Of a stretch of DNA of 64,000 nucleotides, positions 44,326 to 53,267 are shown in pieces. Source of the DNA: JBEKCP01 sp049509515. GTDB lineage: Bacteria; Planctomycetota; Planctomycetia; Pirellulales; Thermoguttaceae. Below the pieces are notes generated by a model. The model did not search any database. It worked only from the letters and a program-made list of their open reading frames with translations, and was not told where the DNA came from. The position numbers were made by a program, and so were the translations under genes. The DNA lies in NCBI GenBank assembly GCA_049509515.1, contig JBEKZV010000011.1:62001-126000 (forward strand), given 5' to 3'. How positions within the stretch are numbered: the stretch's first letter is position 1; each line of letters opens with the position of its first letter.

Positions 44326-46647
44326 ATGTTTCGGAAATACGTGCTCTGCGCCTTCGGGGCGATCACCTGTGCCACGGCTCTGGCCGTGGCGGCCCGCGCC
44401 CAGGACGTTCAGGACCCTTACCTGGCCGGGCCGAGCTGCGGCGTCGTGTCGGACCTGGATGTCCGCATGGGCTACTGGGCGTCGCACACCACGGGCAGCC
44501 CGGTCAAGGTCGGCGAGTACCAGGACTTGGCGTCCTCCCTGTTCTACGACGTGGACATGCTCCGCAGCAACGGTACCCGCACGTTGGACTTCACCGCCAA
44601 CGGCACCGACCCCGACGCCAACAACGTGTACCTGCACTACTTCGGCCCGGGGCTGGCGGGCCAGGGGCTGGAGGCCAACGTCAACTACCAGAGCTTCATA
44701 CACAACCTCGGCCACGACAATCTGGGCCAGTTCACCGACTCGGGCGGAACCAACAACAACACCGACAACGGCGCCACCGGCGCCAACATCCGCGGCCAGC
44801 AGTTCCTCAGGCAGGACTTCAACCCCGGCGAGGACTACGCCATTCGCGTGCAGGAGTTCAAGGCGAACTTCAAGGCCGAGTTGACCCCGGACCTCCGGAT
44901 CCGGTTGGACGTGTGGGGCATCGACAAGGAGGGGACCCGCCAGGTCAACTCGATGCAGGAGTGCTACCCGCACACGTACGCCACCATCGACCCCACCACC
45001 ACCAGCCTGCCGGCGCAGAGTGCCGGCGGAACCAACCACTGCCACATCCTCAGCCAGTCGCAGCACATCGATTGGCAAACCACCGAGGTCAAGCCGGTCG
45101 TCGAATGGAACCTCGGCCCGGTCGTCATCGAGTATTCCCGGCCGATGCGGACCTTCACCCAGGACGATCAGACCGTCTACCGCTTCTATGACTTCGAAGG
45201 CGTGACGCCGGGTTCCAAGCCGTACAGCCTCGTCCCCGACAACACCACGCAGATCGACCAGTTCAAGCTGAATGTGCTGGTGAACGAGGACAACCGCTTC
45301 TACGGATTCTTCTACACCGGCAACACCCGCAGCGAGGGAGAAGCGGTGCTGCCGAGCGGGGAACTGGCCGACGAGGTCAACAACCGCCGCATGACTGGCG
45401 CCGACATCCGCTGGACCAACACGACCATCGACAACGTGACGATCACCCCCTATGCCCGCTACGTGAAGGAAACCAACCTGTTCAGCGAAGAGGCGGATAC
45501 CACCTTCCCCATCAACTACGAGCGCTCGCAAGCGGGCGTGCGAACCCTCTGGCGGCCTTTCGGCGGCGGTTTCGGGCTGGGAGGGCTGGCCATCAAGGCC
45601 GAGTACGAGTACGGCGATCTGCACCGCGCCAACCTGGACTTCCCGCAAGACGGCATCGGCCCCGCGGGTGGCCCCGGCCCCAGCATCGCCGCCGGTGAGA
45701 TCGACGAAGAGCACACCCGTAGCAACATCTTCTCCATCGGTCCTACGGTGCGGTGGTCGCCGCAGTTCGACACGTACCTCAAGTACAAGTATTACGATAC
45801 CCAGGACGCGTTGTACGCCGTGGCTTACCACAACCCCAGCAGCCGCGACAGCCCCCCCTACTCCTACGCCGGCCTGTCGACCAACAGCGCCCTGCCCGAG
45901 TACGACAACATCATCGAGCTCGGCGGCACCTGGCTCCCCAACGACCGCTTCATGCTCAACGGCTGGATCGGCTTCGACATGCAGAGCCAGAGCGAAGGCC
46001 AGTTGGTGATCAACAATACCTTCGCGCCCAGCGCGTCGCGGACGGAAGCCCTGACTTCCAAGACCGACAACTACCCGTGCGGCCTGAACGGCTCCTACCG
46101 GGCCGGCGACAAGTGGACGCTCAACTTCGGCGCCGCCTATTTCACCAACTGGATCGATCAAGACGTGACCTTCAGCCCCGGCTCGGATCACGGCTTCGGC
46201 GGCACGGTCACTCCGCCTTTCCCCGCCGGACCCAACCAGTACGGGGCGCTGCTGAACCGCCTCGCCTATGGGGGCCGGGCCGGGGTGTTCAACCTGGGCG
46301 CCACCTATCGCCTCAGCCCCAGGCTGCGATTCCAAGCCCAAGGCGAGTATGTCCACGGCATCGACTCCGCGTACCAACTCTCCGGCGATCCCAACTTCCC
46401 GCAGACCAACGCGGCGACCGCGAGCATCCCCGGCATCTTCCGCGACGACGTGGTCATTACGCGGGTCTCCGCGGGGATCGATTACCTGGTCTCGAAGCGG
46501 TGTACCGCTTACTTCCGCTACGTGCTGTTCGACTACCAGGACAGCGCAGACAAGACGCAGTTGGCCGCCTCCACACTGCCGGTCGACGGCCTGCCGCTCT
46601 CCGGCACGTCCAACCTGTTCCTCACCGGACTGAACGCGACGTTCTAG
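44326..46647 (+). CDS. MtrB/PioB-family outer-membrane beta-barrel
   Basis: A 773-residue beta-barrel of the decahaem-associated MtrB/PioB type, the sheath of a porin-cytochrome electron conduit. The signal peptide ends near ARAQ. The N-terminal region (DPYLAGPSCGVVSDLDVRMG) has a single Cys where MtrB has a CXXC pair. About two dozen amphipathic strands follow (FKANFKAELTPDLRIRLDVWG, in two parts; KLNVLVNEDNRFYGFFYTGN; QFDTYLKYKYYDTQ), with a terminal Phe in LTGLNATF for BAM recognition. It starts 73 bases after the 14-haem cytochrome gene on the same strand. Length lies between MtrB (about 700) and PioB (about 810). The stop overlaps the stop of the convergent gene. Confidence 0.85.
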   Translation: MFRKYVLCAFGAITCATALAVAARAQDVQDPYLAGPSCGVVSDLDVRMGYWASHTTGSPVKVGEYQDLASSLFYDVDMLRSNGTRTLDFTANGTDPDANNVYLHYFGPGLAGQGLEANVNYQSFIHNLGHDNLGQFTDSGGTNNNTDNGATGANIRGQQFLRQDFNPGEDYAIRVQEFKANFKAELTPDLRIRLDVWGIDKEGTRQVNSMQECYPHTYATIDPTTTSLPAQSAGGTNHCHILSQSQHIDWQTTEVKPVVEWNLGPVVIEYSRPMRTFTQDDQTVYRFYDFEGVTPGSKPYSLVPDNTTQIDQFKLNVLVNEDNRFYGFFYTGNTRSEGEAVLPSGELADEVNNRRMTGADIRWTNTTIDNVTITPYARYVKETNLFSEEADTTFPINYERSQAGVRTLWRPFGGGFGLGGLAIKAEYEYGDLHRANLDFPQDGIGPAGGPGPSIAAGEIDEEHTRSNIFSIGPTVRWSPQFDTYLKYKYYDTQDALYAVAYHNPSSRDSPPYSYAGLSTNSALPEYDNIIELGGTWLPNDRFMLNGWIGFDMQSQSEGQLVINNTFAPSASRTEALTSKTDNYPCGLNGSYRAGDKWTLNFGAAYFTNWIDQDVTFSPGSDHGFGGTVTPPFPAGPNQYGALLNRLAYGGRAGVFNLGATYRLSPRLRFQAQGEYVHGIDSAYQLSGDPNFPQTNAATASIPGIFRDDVVITRVSAGIDYLVSKRCTAYFRYVLFDYQDSADKTQLAASTLPVDGLPLSGTSNLFLTGLNATF

Positions 46648-48119
46648 GGCGTGATCCCGATTGCTTGCGACGGCTTCTGCGCCGAAGTTCGCTCGGCGGG
46701 CAGTGGCGGGAGGTCGACCTTCGGCTCGGCCAGGCCCAGCTCGCGGCAGAGGGCGGAGATGCGATCGGCCACGGCGTGGTTGAGCGTCGTGGCATAGTGC
46801 ATGTTGTGCACGTCGTTGCCCGTGCGCAGAAAATCCAGGTCGTGCTCCACGTTCTCCAGCTCGGTGCGGAGCGCGGCCGCGCGGCCGGCGGCGAGATGGG
46901 CCGCGGGGACCGCCGCGCGGATCCGCGCCAGGGCGGAGGCCAGCTCGGGCAGCGACGCGCGGAGCTGGGCGTGGTAGACCTGGAACTGCTTCACGGCGGC
47001 CGCGTCGTGGCACATCGAGCAAACGGCCGGCGAGCCTCGCACGAGCACCGTCCCGGTGGACGAGACCTCTTTCTGCAGATGGCAGGTGCGGCATTCGAGG
47101 CGGACGACCGCCATGCCGCCGGACTGGGCGGCGATGGTCCGGCCGCCGCTTCCCCGGAGCATCTGCACCTGCTCCCCGTGGTGGTTCGGGTGGCAGGATT
47201 GGCAATTCGCCGCGGCGTGTTCCAGCTTGCGGCGGTCCAGCGAGTGCTCGATGGGATTGTGGCAGTGCAGGCAGTCGATCTTGTGCTCGGTGACGTGCTT
47301 GGCGTGCATGAACAGCGGGTCGTGGATGCGTTCCAGGTCGCCCGGGCGGTTGTGGCAGGAGAGGCAGCGCTCGGGGGCCACCTGGCCGTCGCCGCGGATC
47401 ACGTCGCCGTGGCAGTTGGCGCAGTCGACGCCCTTCTCGTACGCCAGGTCGTGGGTGAAGGTGACGCCGCCGCCCAGGTCGAACTTCGTGTCGGGGATCT
47501 GGTGGCAGTGGGTGCAGGCGCCGAGGCCCTCGTTGAGCGGCTCGTCCTTGAAGTGGCACAGGAAGCAGGTCGAGGTGGTCACGGTCATGTGGCTGCCCTG
47601 GACGATCTGGCTGTGGCAGCTCGTACAGCGGAGCTGCTTGCCGCGGCGGGTTTCCTTGAGGTGCGGCGTGTGATCGAAGGGCACGCCGTGGAAATCGACC
47701 CGCCCGACCAGGAGCCGCGTCTCGTGGCACCCCGACCGCAGGCAGCTTGCGTCGGGGATTTCCGCGGTGGGGCGGGTGCCCGCGCTCTGCGTCACGTACT
47801 TGGCCAGTTGCACCAGGCCGAGCATCTTGCCGCGGAGTTTCCCGCCGAGGCCCGGCGGGAAATGGCACTCGATGCAACTCACGTCCTTGTGCGTCGAGGC
47901 CTGCCACGACTTGTAGTAGGGCTCCATGATGTGGCAGCTATTGCAGAACTCAGGGCGCGAGGTGTACCAGCCGGCGCAGGCCACCAGCAGCACCACCAAC
48001 AGCGCCAGCGAGCCGGCCAGCGCCGCTCCGCGGGCAGCCAGGCGGCGGAGCGTCCGCCAGGCCGGGCTGGATCGGGCGGCGGCCAGGAACCGGACCAACC
48101 GTTGCCATGTTCCGCGCAC
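46644..48119 (-). CDS. Membrane-anchored 12-haem cytochrome with NapC/NirT-type N-terminus
   Basis: A 491-residue cytochrome. An N-terminal helix (GAALAGSLALLVVLLVACAG, 31-50) precedes a NapC/NirT/NrfH-like module (FCNSCHIMEPYYKSW, SCIECHFPPGLGGK), the type that draws electrons from quinol. A larger soluble part follows. I count 11 CXXCH sites and one CX4CH (CLRSGCH, 126-132), so 12 potential haems. The C-terminal 120 residues are helical and haem-free, with HNMHYATTLNHA resembling the tail of other multihaem redox proteins. The start is GTG at 48119, one base after the stop of the cytochrome/b-type fusion gene. Confidence 0.87.
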   Translation of the reverse strand: MRGTWQRLVRFLAAARSSPAWRTLRRLAARGAALAGSLALLVVLLVACAGWYTSRPEFCNSCHIMEPYYKSWQASTHKDVSCIECHFPPGLGGKLRGKMLGLVQLAKYVTQSAGTRPTAEIPDASCLRSGCHETRLLVGRVDFHGVPFDHTPHLKETRRGKQLRCTSCHSQIVQGSHMTVTTSTCFLCHFKDEPLNEGLGACTHCHQIPDTKFDLGGGVTFTHDLAYEKGVDCANCHGDVIRGDGQVAPERCLSCHNRPGDLERIHDPLFMHAKHVTEHKIDCLHCHNPIEHSLDRRKLEHAAANCQSCHPNHHGEQVQMLRGSGGRTIAAQSGGMAVVRLECRTCHLQKEVSSTGTVLVRGSPAVCSMCHDAAAVKQFQVYHAQLRASLPELASALARIRAAVPAAHLAAGRAAALRTELENVEHDLDFLRTGNDVHNMHYATTLNHAVADRISALCRELGLAEPKVDLPPLPAERTSAQKPSQAIGITP

Positions 48120-48120
48120 G

Positions 48121-50469
48121 TCAGCCCCCCAACCCGGCGTAGATCATGCCCGCCAACAGCGCCAGCCCCACGCCCAGGGCCCCGTAGCCCAGGGCCGTCA
48201 CGAGCCACAGCGTCGCGCGGCCCGGGGCGGTCGTCCGCAGCCCCTCCAATTGCCCCTCGCGGCGGAGCCGCTCGAAGAGCACCGGGCGCGTGTCCTGGAA
48301 CTCCTCTTCGCTCACCAGGCCGGTCAGTACCGAGCGGTCCACGGGGAAGACGTCCGGGCGGAGGTGCGTGTTGAAGAAGTGTACGGCGAACACGAAACCG
48401 GTGGCCAGCAGGGCCTGCGTGGAGTGGATCACCTGGGCCACGTTCACGCCGATGCCCGGCAGAAAACGGCAGAAGAAGTTGGGGAACCACAGCACCAGCC
48501 CGGTCGAGCCGATGATCACGATGTCGGCGGCCGCGCCCCAGAAATCGAACTTCTCCCAGTAACCCCAGCGATCGAAGGTCGGCTTGGGCCCCAGGCCGAC
48601 GAACCACCGCAGCATGGCACAGACATCTTTGACGTCTTGGAGATTGGGGATGGGAGAATCCGGGCCGAACACCAGCGCGGTCCTCCGCGTGCCGCGGCGG
48701 CGGCCCTGCACGTAGAGGCACACCAGCCGCACCAGGTACGCCGTGAAACAGCCGAAAGTGACCAGGGCGAAGACCCGGTGCCAGAAACTGGTCGAGGCGA
48801 AGCCGCCCATGGCCTGTGCCACTCGCTGGGCCCACTCCATGGAGCTGTACTTCATCGGCAGGCCGGTCAAGGCGAGCCCCAGGAAGGCCAGCAGCATGAC
48901 GGCGTGTCCGATGCGGTGGAAGCGGGGAAAACGGACGTAGGCCGGCCCCAACGGCTGGAGGCGCCGCGGGCGGCCGCCGTGGAACACGTCCACCAAGCCC
49001 CGCACGAACCACAGGACCGAGTGCACCCCGAACAGCCCGAACGTCGTCAACAACACCGTCAGCAGGACCACGTAGACGCCATGCACGATCGGGCTGCGCT
49101 GGGGATCGGTATAGTCCGTGTGCGGATCGAAGGCCAGGAAATTGCCCGAGGCGTTGGCATGGCACTGCCGGCAGGTCTCGGCGCGATTTTCCGCCGACAG
49201 CCGCGAGCCGGCCTCGGAGGCCGGCAGGATGTCGTGGGCCCCGTGGCAGTCCGAGCACTTGGCGGCCGGGGCGTACCCCAACTCCGTCAGGTGGCCGTGG
49301 GCGCTCAGGGCGTACTGGCTCTCGAGGTCGGCGTGACAGCTTCCGCAGCGGGTTGGCGACTGCAGCCGGAACGCCGCAGAAGTCGGCTGTGCCAAATCGT
49401 GCCCCACGTGGCAGGAGGTGCAAGTAGGTCTCTGGTTAGCCAGTTCGCCCGGCGCGTGCCGGGCACCCGGGGCTTCCCGGGCGGCCGGGCCGCCCGGCGC
49501 GCCGCCCCGGCCGTGTACGCTGGCCGCCAGCCACTCTTCGATAAACCGGTGGCACTTGCCGCAGGTCGCAGCGACCCGCGTGCTGCTGAGCGTGGACCGC
49601 TTATCGGGAGCGCGGTAGACCCCGTGGGCCCCGTGGCAGTCCGCGCAGGCCGGCACCACCAACAGGCCCATCTTGTGCAGCCCCCGCCCGTGCACGCTCT
49701 GCATGTACGTTTCGAGGTGCTCCGCATGGCACTCGCCGCAGACCTTCAATTGGTGGTCGAGGAACACGGGCGACGCCGGGTCGCGGACCCCCAGCAATTG
49801 ATGTGCGACCGGGCCGTGGCACTGGTCGCACGCCAGCGGGGTGCCCCGGCCGCGGTCGTCCTTGGCCCCCGCCTTGTCATGCACCCCCTTGACCAGGTCG
49901 ATCGCCTGCTCTTTGTGACAGGCCGCGCAGAACTTCTTCACCTCGGCCGGCTTGGAGCGGAAGCCGTCCTCGGCGGCGTGCGGCGTCTGCTTGATGTCCT
50001 CCGCCCGGACATTCCCGCCGTGGCAGTCGTGGCAGTTCACGCCGGCCAGCCAATGCACGTCGCGTTTCAGCCCTTCGCGGGAGATGAACAGCCGCTTCTT
50101 GTCGCCCTCCCACAGGTCCGGCTCGCCGTGGCAGACGATGCAGTTATTCTTGTCCGGGGGGACGTGGGAGCCTTTTGGCGGCGGCAGGACGATCGCTGCG
50201 GGGGCTGCGGCGGCCGGGGCGGTTACGGCGGGAGCCGGAGTGGCGACCGGAGCCGAGACGGCGCCGGGAGCCGAAGTGGCGATGGGCGCCGGGGGAGCAT
50301 GCGGGCCGCCCGGTTGGAGAACCGGGGTGGATGCCGGCGACGGCTGGGCATCGGCCTCGGCCGCCTGGGCCACATAGCCGGGGACCGCTGCCTGCCAGGC
50401 AGGCACGGCGCTACCCGCTACCGCCAGGAGGATCGCTGCCGGCAGCAACCACGCGAAAAACCGTTTCAT
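48121..50469 (-). CDS. 11-haem cytochrome fused to a b-type cytochrome membrane domain
   Basis: A 782-residue fusion. Signal peptide, then a Pro/Ala-rich linker (about 45-100) and a haem domain with 11 CXXCH sites (CIVCH to CRQCH, about 110-450). A five-helix membrane domain follows (about 460-780), with conserved His in RIGHAVMLLAFLGLALTG, FWHRVFALV and QVIHSTQALLATGFVFAVHF. This is the layout of formate-dehydrogenase gamma / cytochrome b561-like quinone-interacting subunits. It could couple quinone oxidation or reduction to the periplasmic haem chain. The first haem block is strongly similar to the nonahaem cytochrome at 53264-54637. The ATG at 50469 has AGTAGG upstream. It sits between the tetrahaem and the 12-haem genes in a three-gene operon. 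Confidence 0.87.
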   Translation of the reverse strand: MKRFFAWLLPAAILLAVAGSAVPAWQAAVPGYVAQAAEADAQPSPASTPVLQPGGPHAPPAPIATSAPGAVSAPVATPAPAVTAPAAAAPAAIVLPPPKGSHVPPDKNNCIVCHGEPDLWEGDKKRLFISREGLKRDVHWLAGVNCHDCHGGNVRAEDIKQTPHAAEDGFRSKPAEVKKFCAACHKEQAIDLVKGVHDKAGAKDDRGRGTPLACDQCHGPVAHQLLGVRDPASPVFLDHQLKVCGECHAEHLETYMQSVHGRGLHKMGLLVVPACADCHGAHGVYRAPDKRSTLSSTRVAATCGKCHRFIEEWLAASVHGRGGAPGGPAAREAPGARHAPGELANQRPTCTSCHVGHDLAQPTSAAFRLQSPTRCGSCHADLESQYALSAHGHLTELGYAPAAKCSDCHGAHDILPASEAGSRLSAENRAETCRQCHANASGNFLAFDPHTDYTDPQRSPIVHGVYVVLLTVLLTTFGLFGVHSVLWFVRGLVDVFHGGRPRRLQPLGPAYVRFPRFHRIGHAVMLLAFLGLALTGLPMKYSSMEWAQRVAQAMGGFASTSFWHRVFALVTFGCFTAYLVRLVCLYVQGRRRGTRRTALVFGPDSPIPNLQDVKDVCAMLRWFVGLGPKPTFDRWGYWEKFDFWGAAADIVIIGSTGLVLWFPNFFCRFLPGIGVNVAQVIHSTQALLATGFVFAVHFFNTHLRPDVFPVDRSVLTGLVSEEEFQDTRPVLFERLRREGQLEGLRTTAPGRATLWLVTALGYGALGVGLALLAGMIYAGLGG

Positions 50470-50480
50470 GCGTCGCTGGC

Positions 50481-51017
50481 CTACTGCTTGTCGTAAGCCG
50501 GGTGCGGCTTGTGCTGCTGGTCGATGTGGCAGCGGACGCAAACGTTCTGCGGCGCGATCTTATAGATCGATCCCCGCACTTCCTTGTCCTGGTCCGGCGA
50601 GAGGACTTTCACGTTTTCGTATTTCTTGGCGATGACGGCGTGCTGGCTGCCCGGGCCGTGGCAGGCCTCGCACGTGGTGCCGGCGAGGTTGGGGGTCGAG
50701 GTCGCATCCTTGAAACCGGTGGCGGCCCCGTAGCCCGTGGAGTGGCAAATCAGGCACTCGGCGGTGCCGCGATACTTGGCCGGCACGCTCTCGAATGCCT
50801 CTTTGGCGTGCTTGGTCTTCTTCCATGCCATGTAGGCCTTCAGGTGGCAGGCGGCGCACTGCTTGGTTCCCGTGTAGGTCTGGTCCGCCGGGGGATGGAC
50901 CTCCGTGACCGGTTCCGCCGGCGGCTGCGACCGCGCCGGCAGCCCCCACAGCATCCAAATTGCAGCCAACGTCCCTGCCCCAAGCAGTGCCAACCAATCA
51001 CACCTCGGCCTGACCAT
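50481..51017 (-). CDS. Tetrahaem c-type cytochrome (c554-like)
   Basis: A 178-residue secreted or N-anchored cytochrome with four CXXCH sites at 54-58, 88-92, 116-120 and 160-164. The N-terminus (WLALLGAGTLAAIWMLWGL) is a signal or anchor. TGTKQCAACHLKAYMAWKKTKHAKA-like spacing and CEACHGPGSQH resemble cytochrome c554/c' family proteins of periplasmic electron transfer. CAGGAG precedes the ATG at 51017. First gene of a minus-strand operon with the 11-haem fusion and the 12-haem cytochrome, divergent from the Rieske/cytochrome b operon. Confidence 0.88.
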   Translation of the reverse strand: MVRPRCDWLALLGAGTLAAIWMLWGLPARSQPPAEPVTEVHPPADQTYTGTKQCAACHLKAYMAWKKTKHAKEAFESVPAKYRGTAECLICHSTGYGAATGFKDATSTPNLAGTTCEACHGPGSQHAVIAKKYENVKVLSPDQDKEVRGSIYKIAPQNVCVRCHIDQQHKPHPAYDKQ

Positions 51018-51448
51018 GTTCTTTCTCCTGACTACACGGGAAGGTATGGCCTCGGCTTCGACGGCACACCCGCTGTTACGCCGAATCGAGGTACTCGAAT
51101 CAGTTTAATTTAGTCTGGCGTAGCAATCAATAAGTGGGTCTCATAATTTTTCGTTTTGAGGCCGTGGTTGACGGGATTGTTGAAACACGTTTTGATTTAA
51201 GAACTTATATCGTTTGGAAAGCCTCCGCAAGCAAACGAAGCGGCCGATAGATTATCATGCTACTTGTCTTTATGGCTAGACTAGGAATGATTTCCAAACA
51301 CCCCATGCTAGACAACCACCCCGTCAGGTGGTTCATAACCATGCTCAGTTGGCTTTTCCGTCTGAACCCCTTTGACAAGACGCATATGAACCTGGTATAG
51401 ACATTCCATGAGAGACGTGCCTGCGGTTCACTTCAAGGAGGCCGGTCG
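51018..51448. other. AT-rich divergent promoter region of the cytochrome operons
   Basis: 431 bases, clearly richer in A+T than the surroundings. It separates the tetrahaem-led operon from the Rieske-led operon and holds the sigma70-type promoter at 51372-51401. A matching promoter for the minus strand was not pinned down. GCTAGAC occurs twice (near 51274 and 51308). No gene was seen. Confidence 0.6.
51372..51401 (+). promoter_or_regulatory. Sigma70-like promoter of the Rieske/cytochrome b operon
   Basis: TTGACA (51372-51377), an 18-base spacer and TATAGA (51396-51401). Transcription would start near 51408, giving a leader of about 40 bases with AAGGAGG before the Rieske ATG. Confidence 0.7.
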
Positions 51449-51913
51449 ATGACCGAATCCGTTGCCCGGCGCAATTGGTTGCTGCGGTGCCTGGAGGCCG
51501 GGATCGCCATGACCGTGGCAGCGATCTTCTACCCGGTGGCCCGGTTCCTTCGGCCCAGGACGGCGACACGGTCGGGCGGACTGGAGATCGTCGCTCCATA
51601 CCGCATGGATCAGCTCAAGCCGGACGCCGAAGGTCGCTGGCCGCCACCGTTCGACTTCGGCGGCAAGCCGTGCCTGCTGATCCTGGTGGACGGCCAACCC
51701 AGGGCGCTGAATGCCGTGTGTACGCACCTGGACTGCACGGTCGAGTATCGCCCCACCCCGGGCGATATCTTCTGCAACTGCCACAACGGCCTGTACGACC
51801 TGAACGGCCGCAACATTTCCGGCCCGCCGCCGCGGCCGCTGGAACTCTACAAGGCCGTCAAGGGCAAGGGGAATCCCGGCCAGGAGGAGATCCTTGTCTC
51901 GCGCATCGTCTGA
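51449..51913 (+). CDS. Rieske iron-sulphur protein of a bc-type complex
   Basis: A 154-residue Rieske protein. One N-terminal helix (about 15-35) anchors it, and the 2Fe-2S site lies at CTHLDC (Cys91, His93, Cys96) and CNCHNG (Cys109, Cys111, His112). Cys96 and Cys109 are the usual disulphide pair. The canonical CPCHGSxY reads CNCHNGLY: the Ser that raises the potential is Gly while the Tyr is kept. This suggests a lower-potential, menaquinol-type cluster (inference). AAGGAGG precedes the ATG. Its end overlaps the cytochrome b start. Confidence 0.93.
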   Translation: MTESVARRNWLLRCLEAGIAMTVAAIFYPVARFLRPRTATRSGGLEIVAPYRMDQLKPDAEGRWPPPFDFGGKPCLLILVDGQPRALNAVCTHLDCTVEYRPTPGDIFCNCHNGLYDLNGRNISGPPPRPLELYKAVKGKGNPGQEEILVSRIV

Positions 51914-53267
51914 AATCGCGTCGGGGAACCGGGGCTGGCTGGGGCGCCTCGGGGAGTTCTTCTACCAGCGGTTGGGCCTGGACAGCGCCGCGGCCCTGGC
52001 CGCCAAGAAACACGTCCCCGTCCACCGCACCACTTTCTTCTATTTTCTCGGCGGGATGGCGCTATTCTTGTTCGGCGTCCAGGTGGCCACCGGCATCCTG
52101 CTCTCGCTCTACTACAAGCCTTCGCCCGACCAGGCCTTCGAGAGCGTCCGCGCGATCATGACCGAAGTGGACTTCGGCTGGCTCTTCCGCTCGATCCACT
52201 CCTGGAGCGCCAACCTGCTGATCGGGATCCTGTTTCTGCACCTGTTGACGACGTACATGATGCGGGCGTACCGGCGGCCCCGTGAACTCACCTGGATGAC
52301 CGGCGTCGTCCTGCTGGGCGTCTTCCTGGCCTTCGGCTTCAGCGGCTACCTGCTGCCGTGGAACCAGCTTTCCTTCTTCGCCACCCGGGTGGGCACGGCC
52401 ATCGCCGGCGCGGTGCCCGGCATCGGCAAGTACGCCTTGCTCATGGCCCGGGGGGGAGAAGAAATCACCGGCGACACCTTGGCCCGCTTCTATGCCCTGC
52501 ACGTCGTGATCCTGCCGCTGGCGACAATCGGCCTTATCGGGCTGCACCTGTTCCTGGTGCAGAAGCACGAGATCAGCATCCCGGAGGGAGCGATCCGCGA
52601 GCACGGCGGTGTGGACAAGGTTCCCCACATGCCCTTCGTGCCGCATTTCCTGCTCCACGACATGGTCGGCTGGTATCTGGCGCTGGGAATCCTGGCCGCC
52701 CTGGCCGCCCTGTTCCCGTGGGAGCTCGGGCAGAAGGCCGACCCCTTCGGCTCCGCCCCGGCGGGAATCAAGCCGGAGTGGTACTTCCTGTTCATGTTCC
52801 AGGCGCTCAAGCAACTCCCCGCCAACCTCTGGGGGATCGAATGGCTGGAGGGGGACATGGTCGGGGTGCTGTTCTTCGGGTTCTGCGGCGCGGTGGTATT
52901 CTTAGTGCCATACCTGGACGCGGACGTCACGCGGGAGCGATCCCGCCGCCTTCTGACCTTGTTGACGGCCCTGCTCGCGGCATTCCTTGCGGCGGTGGTC
53001 TTCTGGTTCCTGTGCAATGCGGCCGGCGCGCTCGTGGTGTACCGGTTCACCGATCCGTCGCAAGCGCGAGACCTCGACCGGGAAGCATCGGTGGCCTGGT
53101 GGCTGCAATACGTGGCCTACCCGGCGTGTTGCGGCGCGGCGATGATCCTCATCGCCCTGGCGACGTTCGGACGCCCCCGCCGGCAGCCGCGGTTGAACGT
53201 CAACCTCATGGCCGCCTTGGCCGTGTTGTTCTTCATCGTCATGACCGCCTGGGGGCTGGCCAAATGA
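51894..53267 (+). CDS. Cytochrome b of a bc-type quinol oxidoreductase
   Basis: A 457-residue cytochrome b with the full set of about eight or more membrane helices in one chain. Haem ligands are in SIHSWSANLLIGILFLH (His spacing 14) and YALHVVILPLATIGLIGLH (spacing 15); the 14/15 pattern is that of cytochrome b6 rather than mitochondrial b. The quinol-site motif KPEWYFLF is present. The start is TTG at 51894 with AGGAGGAG upstream, overlapping the Rieske gene by 20 bases. No subunit IV gene follows; that part is fused. The stop overlaps the nonahaem cytochrome gene (ATGA). Confidence 0.93.
   Translation: MSRASSEIASGNRGWLGRLGEFFYQRLGLDSAAALAAKKHVPVHRTTFFYFLGGMALFLFGVQVATGILLSLYYKPSPDQAFESVRAIMTEVDFGWLFRSIHSWSANLLIGILFLHLLTTYMMRAYRRPRELTWMTGVVLLGVFLAFGFSGYLLPWNQLSFFATRVGTAIAGAVPGIGKYALLMARGGEEITGDTLARFYALHVVILPLATIGLIGLHLFLVQKHEISIPEGAIREHGGVDKVPHMPFVPHFLLHDMVGWYLALGILAALAALFPWELGQKADPFGSAPAGIKPEWYFLFMFQALKQLPANLWGIEWLEGDMVGVLFFGFCGAVVFLVPYLDADVTRERSRRLLTLLTALLAAFLAAVVFWFLCNAAGALVVYRFTDPSQARDLDREASVAWWLQYVAYPACCGAAMILIALATFGRPRRQPRLNVNLMAALAVLFFIVMTAWGLAK

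Noticed and set aside
44299..47907. 1202-codon minus-strand frame across the MtrB-like and NapC-type genes
   Set aside because: It overlaps two certain genes on opposite strands and has shadow composition.
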